Below, piece by piece: positions 15,534 through 21,352 of a stretch of DNA of 21,431 nt. Below the pieces are notes generated by a model. It was not told the DNA's origin, did not search any database, and was given only the letters and a program-made list of their open reading frames with translations. The position numbers and the translations under genes were made by a program. Numbering within the stretch: the stretch's first letter is position 1; each line of letters starts with the position of its first letter. The DNA is from CBFGTJ01 sp965651815. GTDB taxonomy: Bacteria > Actinomycetota > Acidimicrobiia > Acidimicrobiales > Microtrichaceae. Where the stretch lies: positions 1 through 21,431 of the forward strand of contig CBFGTJ010000032.1 in NCBI GenBank assembly GCA_965651815.1. Direction: 5' to 3'.

Positions 15534-15561
15534 GGTCCACAACCTAGGTTGTGGACCATGG
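15530..15561. promoter_or_regulatory. Perfect 32-bp palindrome: bidirectional leaderless promoter and likely MarR operator
   Basis: All 16 base pairs match around the centre at 15545/15546. The core is ACAACCTAGGTTGT and the outer part contains GTGGACCATGG and its complement. On each strand TAGGTT (a TANNNT -10) is followed by 7 bases and an ATG, at 15533 (-) and 15558 (+). The two -10 elements overlap at the dyad, so a bound dimer would block both. The palindromic core size fits MarR-type operators in general. Confidence 0.65.
15550..15561 (+). repeat. 12-bp direct repeat TGTGGACCATGG, first copy
   Basis: The same 12 bases recur at 15613-15624, 63 bp (21 codons) downstream and in the same frame. 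Each copy carries an ATG, so the MarR gene has two similar start regions. Confidence 0.6.
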
Positions 15562-15612
15562 GTCCGGCAACTGGTGGCGGGGCGCCGGGCGGGACCGGTT
15601 CGGCTGGGAGGA

Positions 15613-15624
15613 TGTGGACCATGG
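15613..15624 (+). repeat. 12-bp direct repeat TGTGGACCATGG, second copy
   Basis: Second copy of the repeat at 15550-15561. Here the ATG at 15621 is preceded by GGGAGG at about 9 bases, giving it a ribosome site the first copy lacks. Confidence 0.6.
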
Positions 15625-16130
15625 CGACGAGTGGCGACCCGCGGGCCGCACCCACGCGGGACATCGAGTCCGACGTCGTGCTGCTGCTCCAGGCGTGCTC
15701 GGCCGCGCTCGGCGAGCGCGTCCTCGAGGACGTGCGCGCGGCGTGCGGCACCGAGGTCCGCTACGGCGATGGCTACGTGTTCCAGCACCTCCAGGCCGGA
15801 GCGTGCTCGATCACCGAGCTGGCCCGCCGCCTCGGCGTCACCCAGCAGGCCGCCTCCAAGCAGGTGGACGACCTCGAGCGGCGGGGGCTCGCACGGCGGG
15901 CCCCCCACCCCTCCGACCGGCGCACCCGGCTCGTGGAGCTCACGCCGCTCGGTCGGCGGGCGATCGAGGCCGGCCGCGAGTCCCGCCGGGCGATCGCCGC
16001 GGAGGTCGAGTCGCTCCTCGGCGCCCGGCGTGCGGGGACGCTGCGTCGCGCATTGCTCGAGGTCAGCGACCGCTTCGACGCCGTCGATCGCATGGCCCGG
16101 CGAGAGCTGCGCCCCGAGTCCGCACGCTGA
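15621..16130 (+). CDS. MarR-family transcriptional regulator
   Basis: A 169-aa winged-helix regulator. The recognition region is ITELARRLGVTQQAASKQVDDLE, visible as TELARRLGVTQQAASK, followed by the wing with HPSDRRTRLVELTPLGRRA, the standard MarR wing signature. N- and C-terminal helices form the dimer interface. I start it at ATG 15621, which has GGGAGG upstream. An in-frame ATG at 15558, inside the palindrome and 7 bases after TAGGTT, would add 21 Gly/Ala-rich residues and use a leaderless transcript; both could be used. It probably binds the palindrome, repressing itself and the divergent split-barrel gene. No Cys-based redox sensor is obvious beyond scattered Cys residues. Confidence 0.88.
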   Translation: MATSGDPRAAPTRDIESDVVLLLQACSAALGERVLEDVRAACGTEVRYGDGYVFQHLQAGACSITELARRLGVTQQAASKQVDDLERRGLARRAPHPSDRRTRLVELTPLGRRAIEAGRESRRAIAAEVESLLGARRAGTLRRALLEVSDRFDAVDRMARRELRPESAR

Positions 16131-16147
16131 GGCTCGACCCCCCCCGG

Positions 16148-16197
16148 GTTCTGTTCGGCGGATGACTACTCGAACCGCGTCATGCGCCGAACGAAAC
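16148..16197. repeat. REP-like imperfect palindrome
   Basis: Two 19-bp arms face each other across 12 bp (16167-16178). The left arm starts GTTCTGTTCGGCGG; the right arm ends GCGCCGAACGAAAC. Pairing fails or wobbles at 3 positions. The left arm with its two preceding G bases recurs at 21406-21426 with one mismatch in 21, so it is a dispersed repeat rather than a local hairpin. It lies between the MarR gene and the IS110 element. Confidence 0.6.
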
Positions 16198-16225
16198 GGG
16201 GGAGGACAGGGGAGGAGTGGGGGGG
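16198..16225 (+). other. G-rich tract with G-quadruplex potential
   Basis: Runs of 5, 4 and 7 G separated by 6-base A/G-rich spacers. The 7-G run can supply two G3 blocks, so four runs are available. It sits between the REP-like palindrome and the end of the IS110 element. Confidence 0.35.
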
Positions 16226-16249
16226 TGTCCCCATGTTCTTGTCAAGGGG

Positions 16250-17467
16250 TCACGCGGCTGCGGGGAGGGGTTCGGGTTGCTCGCTGGTGCGGTAGGGCTC
16301 GAGGTTGCGGAGCATGGCGAGGATGACGTCGCAGCGGCGTCGGGCAAGGCAGATGACCGCGGCGTTGTGCTTCTTGCCTTCGGCGCGTTTGCGGTCGTAG
16401 AAGGCCTTCGAGTCGGGCGAGCGCAGCGACGCGAACGCGGCGAGAAACATGGCGTTCTTGAGCCGGTGGTTGCCTCGCCGGGACTGGGACTCCCCTCGGA
16501 TGCTGGTGCCGGACTGGCGGGTCACTGGGGCGAGTCCGGCGTAGCTGGCGAGCTTGGAGCCGCTGGCGAACCGGGTGCCGTCACCGACCTCGGCGAGGAT
16601 CCTGGCCCCGGTCCTCGGCCCGATCCCCGGAAGGGTCACGAGGACCTGACCGAAAGGGTGCGCCAGGAACACCTCTTCGATCTCAGCCGCGAGCGCATCA
16701 CGGCGGGTGTGGATGCGATCCAGTTCGACGGCGAGCTCGGCGATGACCCGGCCGACGGCTTGCTCGGCGGGCATCGTCACCGTTTGGGCGTCCAACGCAG
16801 CGATGACCGCGTCGGTGACCTTGGCGGCGACGCGAGGCGAGCGTTTCTTCACAATCGCGGTGATGCGGGCCCGGCCCGCAGGGCGCAGCGCAGTCGGGGT
16901 CGGGAACTTGGCGACCAGATCGCGGACGCCGGCCTGGTGCAGTCGGGAGCCGATCGCCCGCTCCAGCGCTGGCGACACGCTGACCAGCGAGTCGCGCAGC
17001 CGGTTCGTCAACCGGGTGAGGTCCGCGGCGAGGTCGACGTCGAACCCGTTCAGCACTCGCAGCTGCTCGAGGAGTTCGTCGCTGGCGGTGTCGAGCCAGT
17101 GGACGTTGCGGCGTCGGGTGCGGGCGGTGTCTGCGATCACGAACGCGTCGCGCCGGTCGGTCTTGGCCTCTCCCGGATACAGGTCCGCTGCCCGTCGCAT
17201 CACCAGCCCAGGCACGTACGCGACCGGCACCTGGTGCTGCGCGGCAACGGCGATCGCGAGCTGCGCGATCGAGCCGGGCTGGTCGATCACCAACCCCGGC
17301 GTGCCGTGCTCACCGGCGCGTTCGAGCAGCGCGACCAGATCGGCTTCGTCGTTCGCGACGCTGCGTGCGAACAGCGATTCACCTACGTCGTCGAGGACGT
17401 CGGCGAAGTGCTCGTCCTTGCCGACATCGAGGCCGATCCAGACATCGACATCGTCCGGTGTGCTCAC
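16250..17467 (-). CDS. IS110-family transposase (DEDD recombinase)
   Basis: A 405-aa transposase. The N-terminal RuvC-like DEDD domain has IGLDVGKDEH (D14), then LVIDQPGS, where the second acidic residue is Asp62 rather than the usual Glu, then KTDRRDAF (D104, D107). A coiled, basic middle region follows. The C-terminal Transposase_20 domain has TLPGIGPRTGARILAEVGD, GSKLASYAGLAP and SRRGNHRLKNAMF, with Ser in ASYAGLAP a candidate for the catalytic Ser described in this family. GTG 17467 is chosen for GGAGG about 9 bases upstream; an ATG at 17527 lacks family support. IS110 recombinases act with a bridge RNA encoded next to the gene (established for IS621). The gene appears intact. Confidence 0.93.
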   Translation of the reverse strand: MSTPDDVDVWIGLDVGKDEHFADVLDDVGESLFARSVANDEADLVALLERAGEHGTPGLVIDQPGSIAQLAIAVAAQHQVPVAYVPGLVMRRAADLYPGEAKTDRRDAFVIADTARTRRRNVHWLDTASDELLEQLRVLNGFDVDLAADLTRLTNRLRDSLVSVSPALERAIGSRLHQAGVRDLVAKFPTPTALRPAGRARITAIVKKRSPRVAAKVTDAVIAALDAQTVTMPAEQAVGRVIAELAVELDRIHTRRDALAAEIEEVFLAHPFGQVLVTLPGIGPRTGARILAEVGDGTRFASGSKLASYAGLAPVTRQSGTSIRGESQSRRGNHRLKNAMFLAAFASLRSPDSKAFYDRKRAEGKKHNAAVICLARRRCDVILAMLRNLEPYRTSEQPEPLPAAA

Positions 17468-17564
17468 CCTGTCTCCCTCCACTCGTGGTCTACGGGGGAA
17501 GGCCGCCCTGGGTGCGCTCGCCGTCATCCACCTTACGAACCAGCGATCAGTCGCATGTCCCCAT
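17468..17564 (-). ncRNA. Candidate bridge-RNA region of the IS110 element
   Basis: Non-coding stretch directly upstream of the transposase, where IS110-group elements carry their bridge RNA. Small stems are visible on the minus strand, GCGA/TCGC and CCAC-GA-GTGG. The full RNA may extend beyond 17564, because known bridge RNAs are longer than this. No loop-to-target match was demonstrated. Confidence 0.35.
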
Positions 17565-17725
17565 CAGAGGTTCACGCACCCGACCGCGCCGGCGGCAACA
17601 CCCCCCAGGCCATCTGCGTGACAGGGGGCAATGAGCCATACCGGCACCGCCGGACTTCCCAAGCCCTCAGCATCGCCCAGGGCTCACGAGCAAGGTAAGG
17701 GGGTCGGCCCGCCGGACGCGCCGGA
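17565..17725. other. Non-coding flank of the IS110 element
   Basis: No credible gene. Two hairpins are visible: CCGGC-ACC-GCCGG at 17641-17653 and AGCCCT-N11-AGGGCT at 17662-17684. They could belong to a longer bridge RNA, to the element end, or to a terminator for the VOC gene that ends at 17726. Confidence 0.3.
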
Positions 17726-18316
17726 TCAGCCCGCCACGGGTGGCGGCACGTCGACCTCCTCGTCGACGAGGGTGGTCCGCGGCGTCCACTCCAGCGCGCC
17801 ACGCGCGCGCAGCTCCCGCACCGCGGGCACCGGGTCGGGATCCGCGTAGCGCACCGCGTCGTCGTAGCCGTCGTCGTGGCGCGTCGGGTCGACGACCCAG
17901 CAGGACGCCTCGAGCGCGAGCCCGTTCGGGTCCGTGAAGTAGATGGAGCGCATCACGCCGTGGTCGACGACCTCGGTGACCTCGCAGTCGTGCTCCTTCA
18001 ACCGGTTGCGCAGCGCGAGGAGCGCCTCCTCGTCCTCGAGCCCGAGCGCGAGGTGGTCGAACTGCGCCGCACGCTCCGACGGGATCCCCGCCGGCTTCGC
18101 GAAGCGGGCGACCGGCTGGTCGCGGTACTCGAAGAACGCGACCGTGCAGCCCTGGTCGAACTCGAAGAAGTAGTGGCGGAACGAGTCGGTCGCGAGGTTC
18201 ATCGCCAGGCGGGCACCGAGCACTCCGTGCCAGAACCGCACGGTCGCGTCCATGTCGGGGGTGACCAGCGCCAGGTGGTGCACCCCCTGCCAGCGTGGCC
18301 GGCCGTCCGCTCCCAT
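17726..18316 (-). CDS. VOC-family protein, extradiol-dioxygenase-like
   Basis: A 196-aa protein with one vicinal-oxygen-chelate unit: GVHHLALVTPDMDATVRFWH (see HHLALVTPDMD) and QFDHLALGLEDEEALLALR, then YFTDPNGLALEASCW. The His-His-Glu set (HHL, DHL, LEA) fits iron or another divalent metal. The C-terminal 45 residues are a charged extension (VVDPTRHDDGYDDAVRY) beyond the core. The substrate is unknown; aromatic-ring or glyoxalase chemistry are both possible. ATG 18316 lacks a ribosome site, but TACGAT lies 6 bases before it. It diverges from the nitroreductase across 46 bp, and the two may share regulation. Confidence 0.9.
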   Translation of the reverse strand: MGADGRPRWQGVHHLALVTPDMDATVRFWHGVLGARLAMNLATDSFRHYFFEFDQGCTVAFFEYRDQPVARFAKPAGIPSERAAQFDHLALGLEDEEALLALRNRLKEHDCEVTEVVDHGVMRSIYFTDPNGLALEASCWVVDPTRHDDGYDDAVRYADPDPVPAVRELRARGALEWTPRTTLVDEEVDVPPPVAG

Positions 18317-18322
18317 GCGTCG

Positions 18323-18328
18323 ATCGTA
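18323..18328 (-). promoter_or_regulatory. Leaderless-type -10 element TACGAT (N6 before ATG 18316)
   Basis: TACGAT fits TANNNT and lies 6 bases before the VOC start codon, with no ribosome site. It is back to back with the nitroreductase promoter. Confidence 0.45.
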
Positions 18329-18349
18329 CGACCACCCCGCCCGCAGGGG

Positions 18350-18355
18350 TACCGT
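18350..18355 (+). promoter_or_regulatory. Leaderless-type -10 element TACCGT (N7 before GTG 18363)
   Basis: The same hexamer and 7-base spacing recur at 10687-10692 and 14167-14172. No ribosome site precedes GTG 18363. Confidence 0.5.
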
Positions 18356-18362
18356 CCCGCGG

Positions 18363-19061
18363 GTGGAACTGCGCGACGTGATGAGGACCACCCCCGCCAC
18401 CCGCGAGTTCACCGACGAGCCGGTGCCCGACGAGGTGGTCCACGACCTGCTCGACGTCGCCCGGTTCGCGCCGAGCGGCGGCAACCGCCAGGCGTGGCGG
18501 GTCGTGGTGCTGCGCGACCCCGACCTCCGCCGCCGCATCCGCGACCTGTACGTGCTGTCGTGGCGCGAGTACATGGCGCACGTGCGCGAGGGGCTCGTGC
18601 CGTTCGCCGCCGGAGGGGACGGGCGCTGGCACGGACCGGCGGTCGACCTGGAGGCGGCCCGCGCCACCCCGGCGCCGCTGCCGTTCGCGGACCACCTCGA
18701 CGAGGTCCCGGTCCTGCTGCTGGTCGCGGCCGACCTGACCCGGCTGGCCGCCGTCGACAACGGCTTGGACCGGCAGGGCATCTCCGCCGGGGCGTCCGTG
18801 TACCCGTTCGTGCACAACCTGCTGCTCGCCGCCCGCGACGCCGGGCTCGGCGGGGTCATGACGACCGTGCTCGCCCGCCAGGAACCCGCGGTGCGGGAGC
18901 TGGTGGGGTTGCCGGACGACCACGCCGTGGCGGCGCTCGTCGCGCTCGGCCGCCCGGTGCGCGAGGTGACGAAGCTGCGCCGCGCGGCGGTCGAGGAGTT
19001 CACGACCGTCGACCGCGTCGACGGGCCTCCCTTCACCGCACCGCACCCCCGGGTTTCGTGA
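18363..19061 (+). CDS. Nitroreductase-family FMN oxidoreductase
   Basis: A 232-aa nitroreductase-like flavoprotein. The FMN phosphate-binding start is seen in TTPATREFTDEPVP and ARFAPSGGNRQAWRVVVL. The second signature GISAGASVYPFVHNLLLAARDAGLGG appears as SAGASVYPFVHN and AARDAGLGG. The C-terminus has VAALVALGRPVREVTKL, the usual LxxGxP region. It probably uses NAD(P)H to reduce nitro, quinone or enone substrates; which is unknown. The GTG at 18363 is supported by the leaderless-type promoter; in-frame codons upstream would overlap the divergent VOC gene. It converges with the DUF59 gene across a hairpin. Confidence 0.92.
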   Translation: MELRDVMRTTPATREFTDEPVPDEVVHDLLDVARFAPSGGNRQAWRVVVLRDPDLRRRIRDLYVLSWREYMAHVREGLVPFAAGGDGRWHGPAVDLEAARATPAPLPFADHLDEVPVLLLVAADLTRLAAVDNGLDRQGISAGASVYPFVHNLLLAARDAGLGGVMTTVLARQEPAVRELVGLPDDHAVAALVALGRPVREVTKLRRAAVEEFTTVDRVDGPPFTAPHPRVS

Positions 19062-19066
19062 TGCGC

Positions 19067-19088
19067 ACGTGCTGGATCTCCAGCACGT
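19067..19088. terminator. Perfect hairpin between convergent nitroreductase and DUF59 genes
   Basis: A 10-bp perfect inverted repeat, ACGTGCTGGA / TCCAGCACGT, with a 2-nt spacer lies in the 48-bp gap between two convergent stop codons. It can fold on either strand. There is no T-run, so it may work as a bidirectional 3'-end or terminator hairpin. Confidence 0.5.
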
Positions 19089-19109
19089 ACGCACCACGGA
19101 TGGGGAGCG

Positions 19110-19451
19110 TCAGCGGCGCGGGGCGAACCCGAGCTGCTCCAGCGCCGTCGGGGTCAGCCGCTCCGGCGTCCACGGCGGGTCCCACACGACCTGCAGCCGC
19201 ACCTCCACCTCGGGCAGCGCGGCGCGCACCGCCGCCTCCGCTTCCGCGGGCAGCTGCTCGGAGACCGGGCAGCCCGGCGTGGTGAGGGTCATGTCGATCT
19301 CGACGACGTCGCCGTCGATCCGGATGTCGTAGACGAGCCCGAGGGACACGACGTCGAGTGCGAGCTCGGGGTCCCACACCCGCGACAGCGCCTCGAGGAC
19401 CGCCTCGCGCCGCCGTTCGGCGTCCCAGTCGGTGGTCGGCACCTCGATCAT
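19110..19451 (-). CDS. DUF59/MIP18-type metal-sulfur cluster assembly protein
   Basis: A 113-aa DUF59 domain protein. Family pattern: VWDPELALDVVSLGLVYDIRI (see WDPELALDVVSLGLVY), MTLTTPGCPVSEQL with the conserved Cys61, and VVWDPPWTPERLTPTALEQLGF (see DPPWTPERLT). Relatives include PaaD and SufT, which help mature iron-sulfur proteins. The ATG overlaps the stop of the upstream membrane-protein gene in ATGA, so the two are translationally coupled. The pairing suggests it matures or services a metalloprotein of the same stress module (inference). Confidence 0.93.
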   Translation of the reverse strand: MIEVPTTDWDAERRREAVLEALSRVWDPELALDVVSLGLVYDIRIDGDVVEIDMTLTTPGCPVSEQLPAEAEAAVRAALPEVEVRLQVVWDPPWTPERLTPTALEQLGFAPRR

Positions 19452-20830
19452 CGGAGCGCCGCCGCGGTGGGTGCGGGTGCGTCCGCCGCAGCGTGACGGC
19501 GCAGCACGCGGACCGGGCCGATCGCAAGGTTCAGCGTGGAGAGCAGCCCCGTCAGCGAGATGCCGACCCCACCGAGTGCCACGAGGGCCGTCGAGGTCGA
19601 CAGGATCCCGGCGATGGCGAGGACGAAGCCGGAGGAGGCGGTTCCGAGGGTCGCCCTCGCCACGCCGGGATGGAACAGGTCGCCGAACAGCAGCGGCCTG
19701 CCGCTCGGTGACGTCGACACCCCGCGGGCACGCAGGGCGCTGTAGCCGATGAACGGCACGATCTTGTGGGCGTGGCCGACCACGGCCAGCCCCAGCCACG
19801 CGACGAGCGCGGCGACCTCGGCGGCGACCAGGCGGGACCGGTCTGCGAGGTCGACGTCGGCCAGCGCGGCGGCAGCACCGAGCGCCACGCCGGCGACCAG
19901 GAACCCGACCGACACGAAGAGGAAGCCGTGCAGGAGCTCGAGCGGGCGCCGACGGTGGCGCACCGCGCCGGCGAGCGAGGTCAGGTGGGCTGCCAGTCCG
20001 GCGGCCGACGCCGCGGCGCCCGGCCACGCGAGCAGCGGCACGGCGAACAGCAGGCCCGCCGCGAGGAAGGGCACGCCCACGGCGAGCAGGCGCACCGCCC
20101 AGGCGCCCGAGCGCGCGCGTGGCCGATGGGCGAGCAGGAACATCGGCCAGAGCTTCTCGGCGACCGCGACGTAGGTCAGCCCCAGCCAGCCGAGCAGCCC
20201 GAGGTGCGCGTGCGCCATGACCCGGTTGGGCAGGAGGGGGAACCACGCGGCGTGCCGGTTGAACGCGTACACCGCGCCGAACGCGACCGTGGCCACGAGG
20301 AACCCGATCGACCAGCGCAGCCCCACCAGCGGGACGCCGCCGTCGCGTGCGGAGAGCGGACCGGACAGGTTCCATGCGGCGAGCAGCACCGTCAGCGAGC
20401 CGGTCACCGCGCCGGCGGCGATGAGCGACTCCGGTCCGTGCGCGAACCCGGAGGGCAGCAGCCACGCCGTCGCCAGCATGCCGACGAGGGTGAGCCGTGC
20501 GGCGGTCACCGAGCGCAGGCGCCGGCGCGCGACGACGGGGGCGAACTGGTGGGCGGCCCCCAGCACCGCGGTGGTGAGGAAGGCGAGCACGCCGACGTGC
20601 ACCGCGGCCACCGCACCCGGGTGCGCGGGCGTGTGCACGAGCCGGTCGGCCGCGAACCACACGGCCAGCCCCAGCGCCCACAGCCCGACGCCACCCGCGG
20701 CGAGGAACGACAGCGGCACGGAGGCGGGCGGCACCGTCGCCCCGCCGCCCGGCACGAAGGGGGCGGCGCTGCCGGCGCGGGTGGCCCCGTCGGCCGCATC
20801 TCCGGTGGCGGCGTGGGTGGCGTTCGCCAC
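19448..20830 (-). CDS. Polytopic His-rich membrane protein, heme-copper oxidase subunit I/NnrS-like
   Basis: A 460-aa integral membrane protein with about 12 hydrophobic helices and a 40-residue soluble N-terminus. Conserved-looking intramembrane His lie at H78 (VHVGVLAFL), H94 (GAAHQFAP), H207 and H209 (MAHAHLGLLGWLG), H301 (LLHGFLF), and H353 and H355 (GHAHKIVPFIGY). This spacing recalls the heme and metal ligands of cbb3/NorB-type subunit I, and annotators often call such proteins oxidase subunit I-like or NnrS-like. I see no subunit II or cytochrome c gene, so it is not a standard oxidase. GTG 20830 is chosen for GGGAGG 8 bases upstream. It is coupled to DUF59 and diverges from DUF2249, pointing to nitric oxide or redox stress (inference). 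Confidence 0.8.
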   Translation of the reverse strand: MANATHAATGDAADGATRAGSAAPFVPGGGATVPPASVPLSFLAAGGVGLWALGLAVWFAADRLVHTPAHPGAVAAVHVGVLAFLTTAVLGAAHQFAPVVARRRLRSVTAARLTLVGMLATAWLLPSGFAHGPESLIAAGAVTGSLTVLLAAWNLSGPLSARDGGVPLVGLRWSIGFLVATVAFGAVYAFNRHAAWFPLLPNRVMAHAHLGLLGWLGLTYVAVAEKLWPMFLLAHRPRARSGAWAVRLLAVGVPFLAAGLLFAVPLLAWPGAAASAAGLAAHLTSLAGAVRHRRRPLELLHGFLFVSVGFLVAGVALGAAAALADVDLADRSRLVAAEVAALVAWLGLAVVGHAHKIVPFIGYSALRARGVSTSPSGRPLLFGDLFHPGVARATLGTASSGFVLAIAGILSTSTALVALGGVGISLTGLLSTLNLAIGPVRVLRRHAAADAPAPTAAALR

Positions 20831-20849
20831 AGGGCAGTCCTCCCATTTA

Positions 20850-20865
20850 TCTAGTAGGCACTAGA
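20850..20865. promoter_or_regulatory. Palindrome TCTAGT-AGGC-ACTAGA, candidate operator
   Basis: A perfect 6-4-6 inverted repeat lies in an AT-rich patch within the 84-bp gap between the divergent membrane-protein and DUF2249 genes. Its spacing resembles dimeric FNR/CRP- or Rrf2-type sites, but the sequence does not match a consensus I can name. It lies just upstream of the GGGAGG of one gene and about 36 bp before the AGGAGGAG of the other. Confidence 0.5.
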
Positions 20866-20914
20866 ACAATAACCACCGAGTCGCCTCGGCGACCAGAGCC
20901 AGGAGGAGCGACCC

Positions 20915-21352
20915 ATGGCACAGACGCTGGACGTGCGGCCCATGCCGCCGAGGGTGCGGCACGAGACGATCTTCGAGCGGCTCGACTCGCTCGCCACCGG
21001 CGAGACCCTCCGCCTCCTCAACGACCACGACCCCGCGCCGCTGCGCTACCAGCTCGACGCGACCCGGCCCGGCCAGTTCCGCTGGACCTACGTCGAGGAG
21101 GGGCCCGAGCAGTGGGCGGTGGACATCACCAGCCGTGCCCGGGTCGTCGATGCGAGGCCGACCCTCGCCGAGGGCGGTGAACCGTTCGAGGAGATCATGC
21201 GGGTCGCCGCCCAGGTCGGCGAGGACGAGGTGCTCGTCGTCTACGCGCCGTTCGAGCCCGTGCCCCTCGAGGGGGTGCTCGCCGAGCAGGGCTTCGCACA
21301 CGTGGTCGACCAGCTCGACGACGGGGACTGGCGGGTCACCTTCATCCGGTGA
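20915..21352 (+). CDS. Tandem DUF2249-domain protein
   Basis: A 145-aa cytoplasmic protein made of two similar halves. The first is about residues 4-70: LDVRPMPPRVRHETIFERL, seen as LDVRPMPP and ETIFERLDSL, then GETLRLLNDHDPAPLRYQL. The second is about 77-145: VVDARPTLAEGGEPFEEIM in pieces, then EDEVLVVYAPFEPVPLEGVL. The pattern D-RP near each start, then a strand and NDHDP-like loop, is the DUF2249/TusA-like fold. DUF2249 genes often sit with NO-responsive and heme-copper genes; the activity is unknown. The ATG at 20915 follows AGGAGGAG, the strongest ribosome site in the window. The last codons and the stop lie inside a 17-bp tandem repeat. Confidence 0.85.
   Translation: MAQTLDVRPMPPRVRHETIFERLDSLATGETLRLLNDHDPAPLRYQLDATRPGQFRWTYVEEGPEQWAVDITSRARVVDARPTLAEGGEPFEEIMRVAAQVGEDEVLVVYAPFEPVPLEGVLAEQGFAHVVDQLDDGDWRVTFIR

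Larger units (their letters stand above)
16226..17564 (-). mobile_element. IS110-family insertion sequence (ends tentative)
   Basis: The element is defined by the DEDD-type IS110 transposase inside it. IS110 elements usually lack clear terminal inverted repeats and make few or no target duplications. The only shared flanking sequence I found is TGTCCCCAT at 16226-16234 and 17556-17564 in direct orientation. I use it as provisional ends, giving about 1.34 kb, a normal family length. The true left end could lie further upstream of the transposase, within 17565-17725. Confidence 0.5.

Noticed and set aside
16141..16260. Possible CRISPR or tRNA-like structure
   Set aside because: Only one palindrome is present, there are no regularly spaced repeats, and it cannot be folded into a cloverleaf with conserved tRNA bases.
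17667..19097. Minus-strand frames covering the nitroreductase region, one fused to the VOC gene
   Set aside because: The part above 18316 is antisense to the nitroreductase, which has clear family motifs; only the VOC part is real.
19766..20854. Plus-strand frame of 362 codons antisense to the His-rich membrane protein
   Set aside because: Low-complexity Arg/Gly/Glu-rich translation; the minus strand shows about 12 hydrophobic helices.
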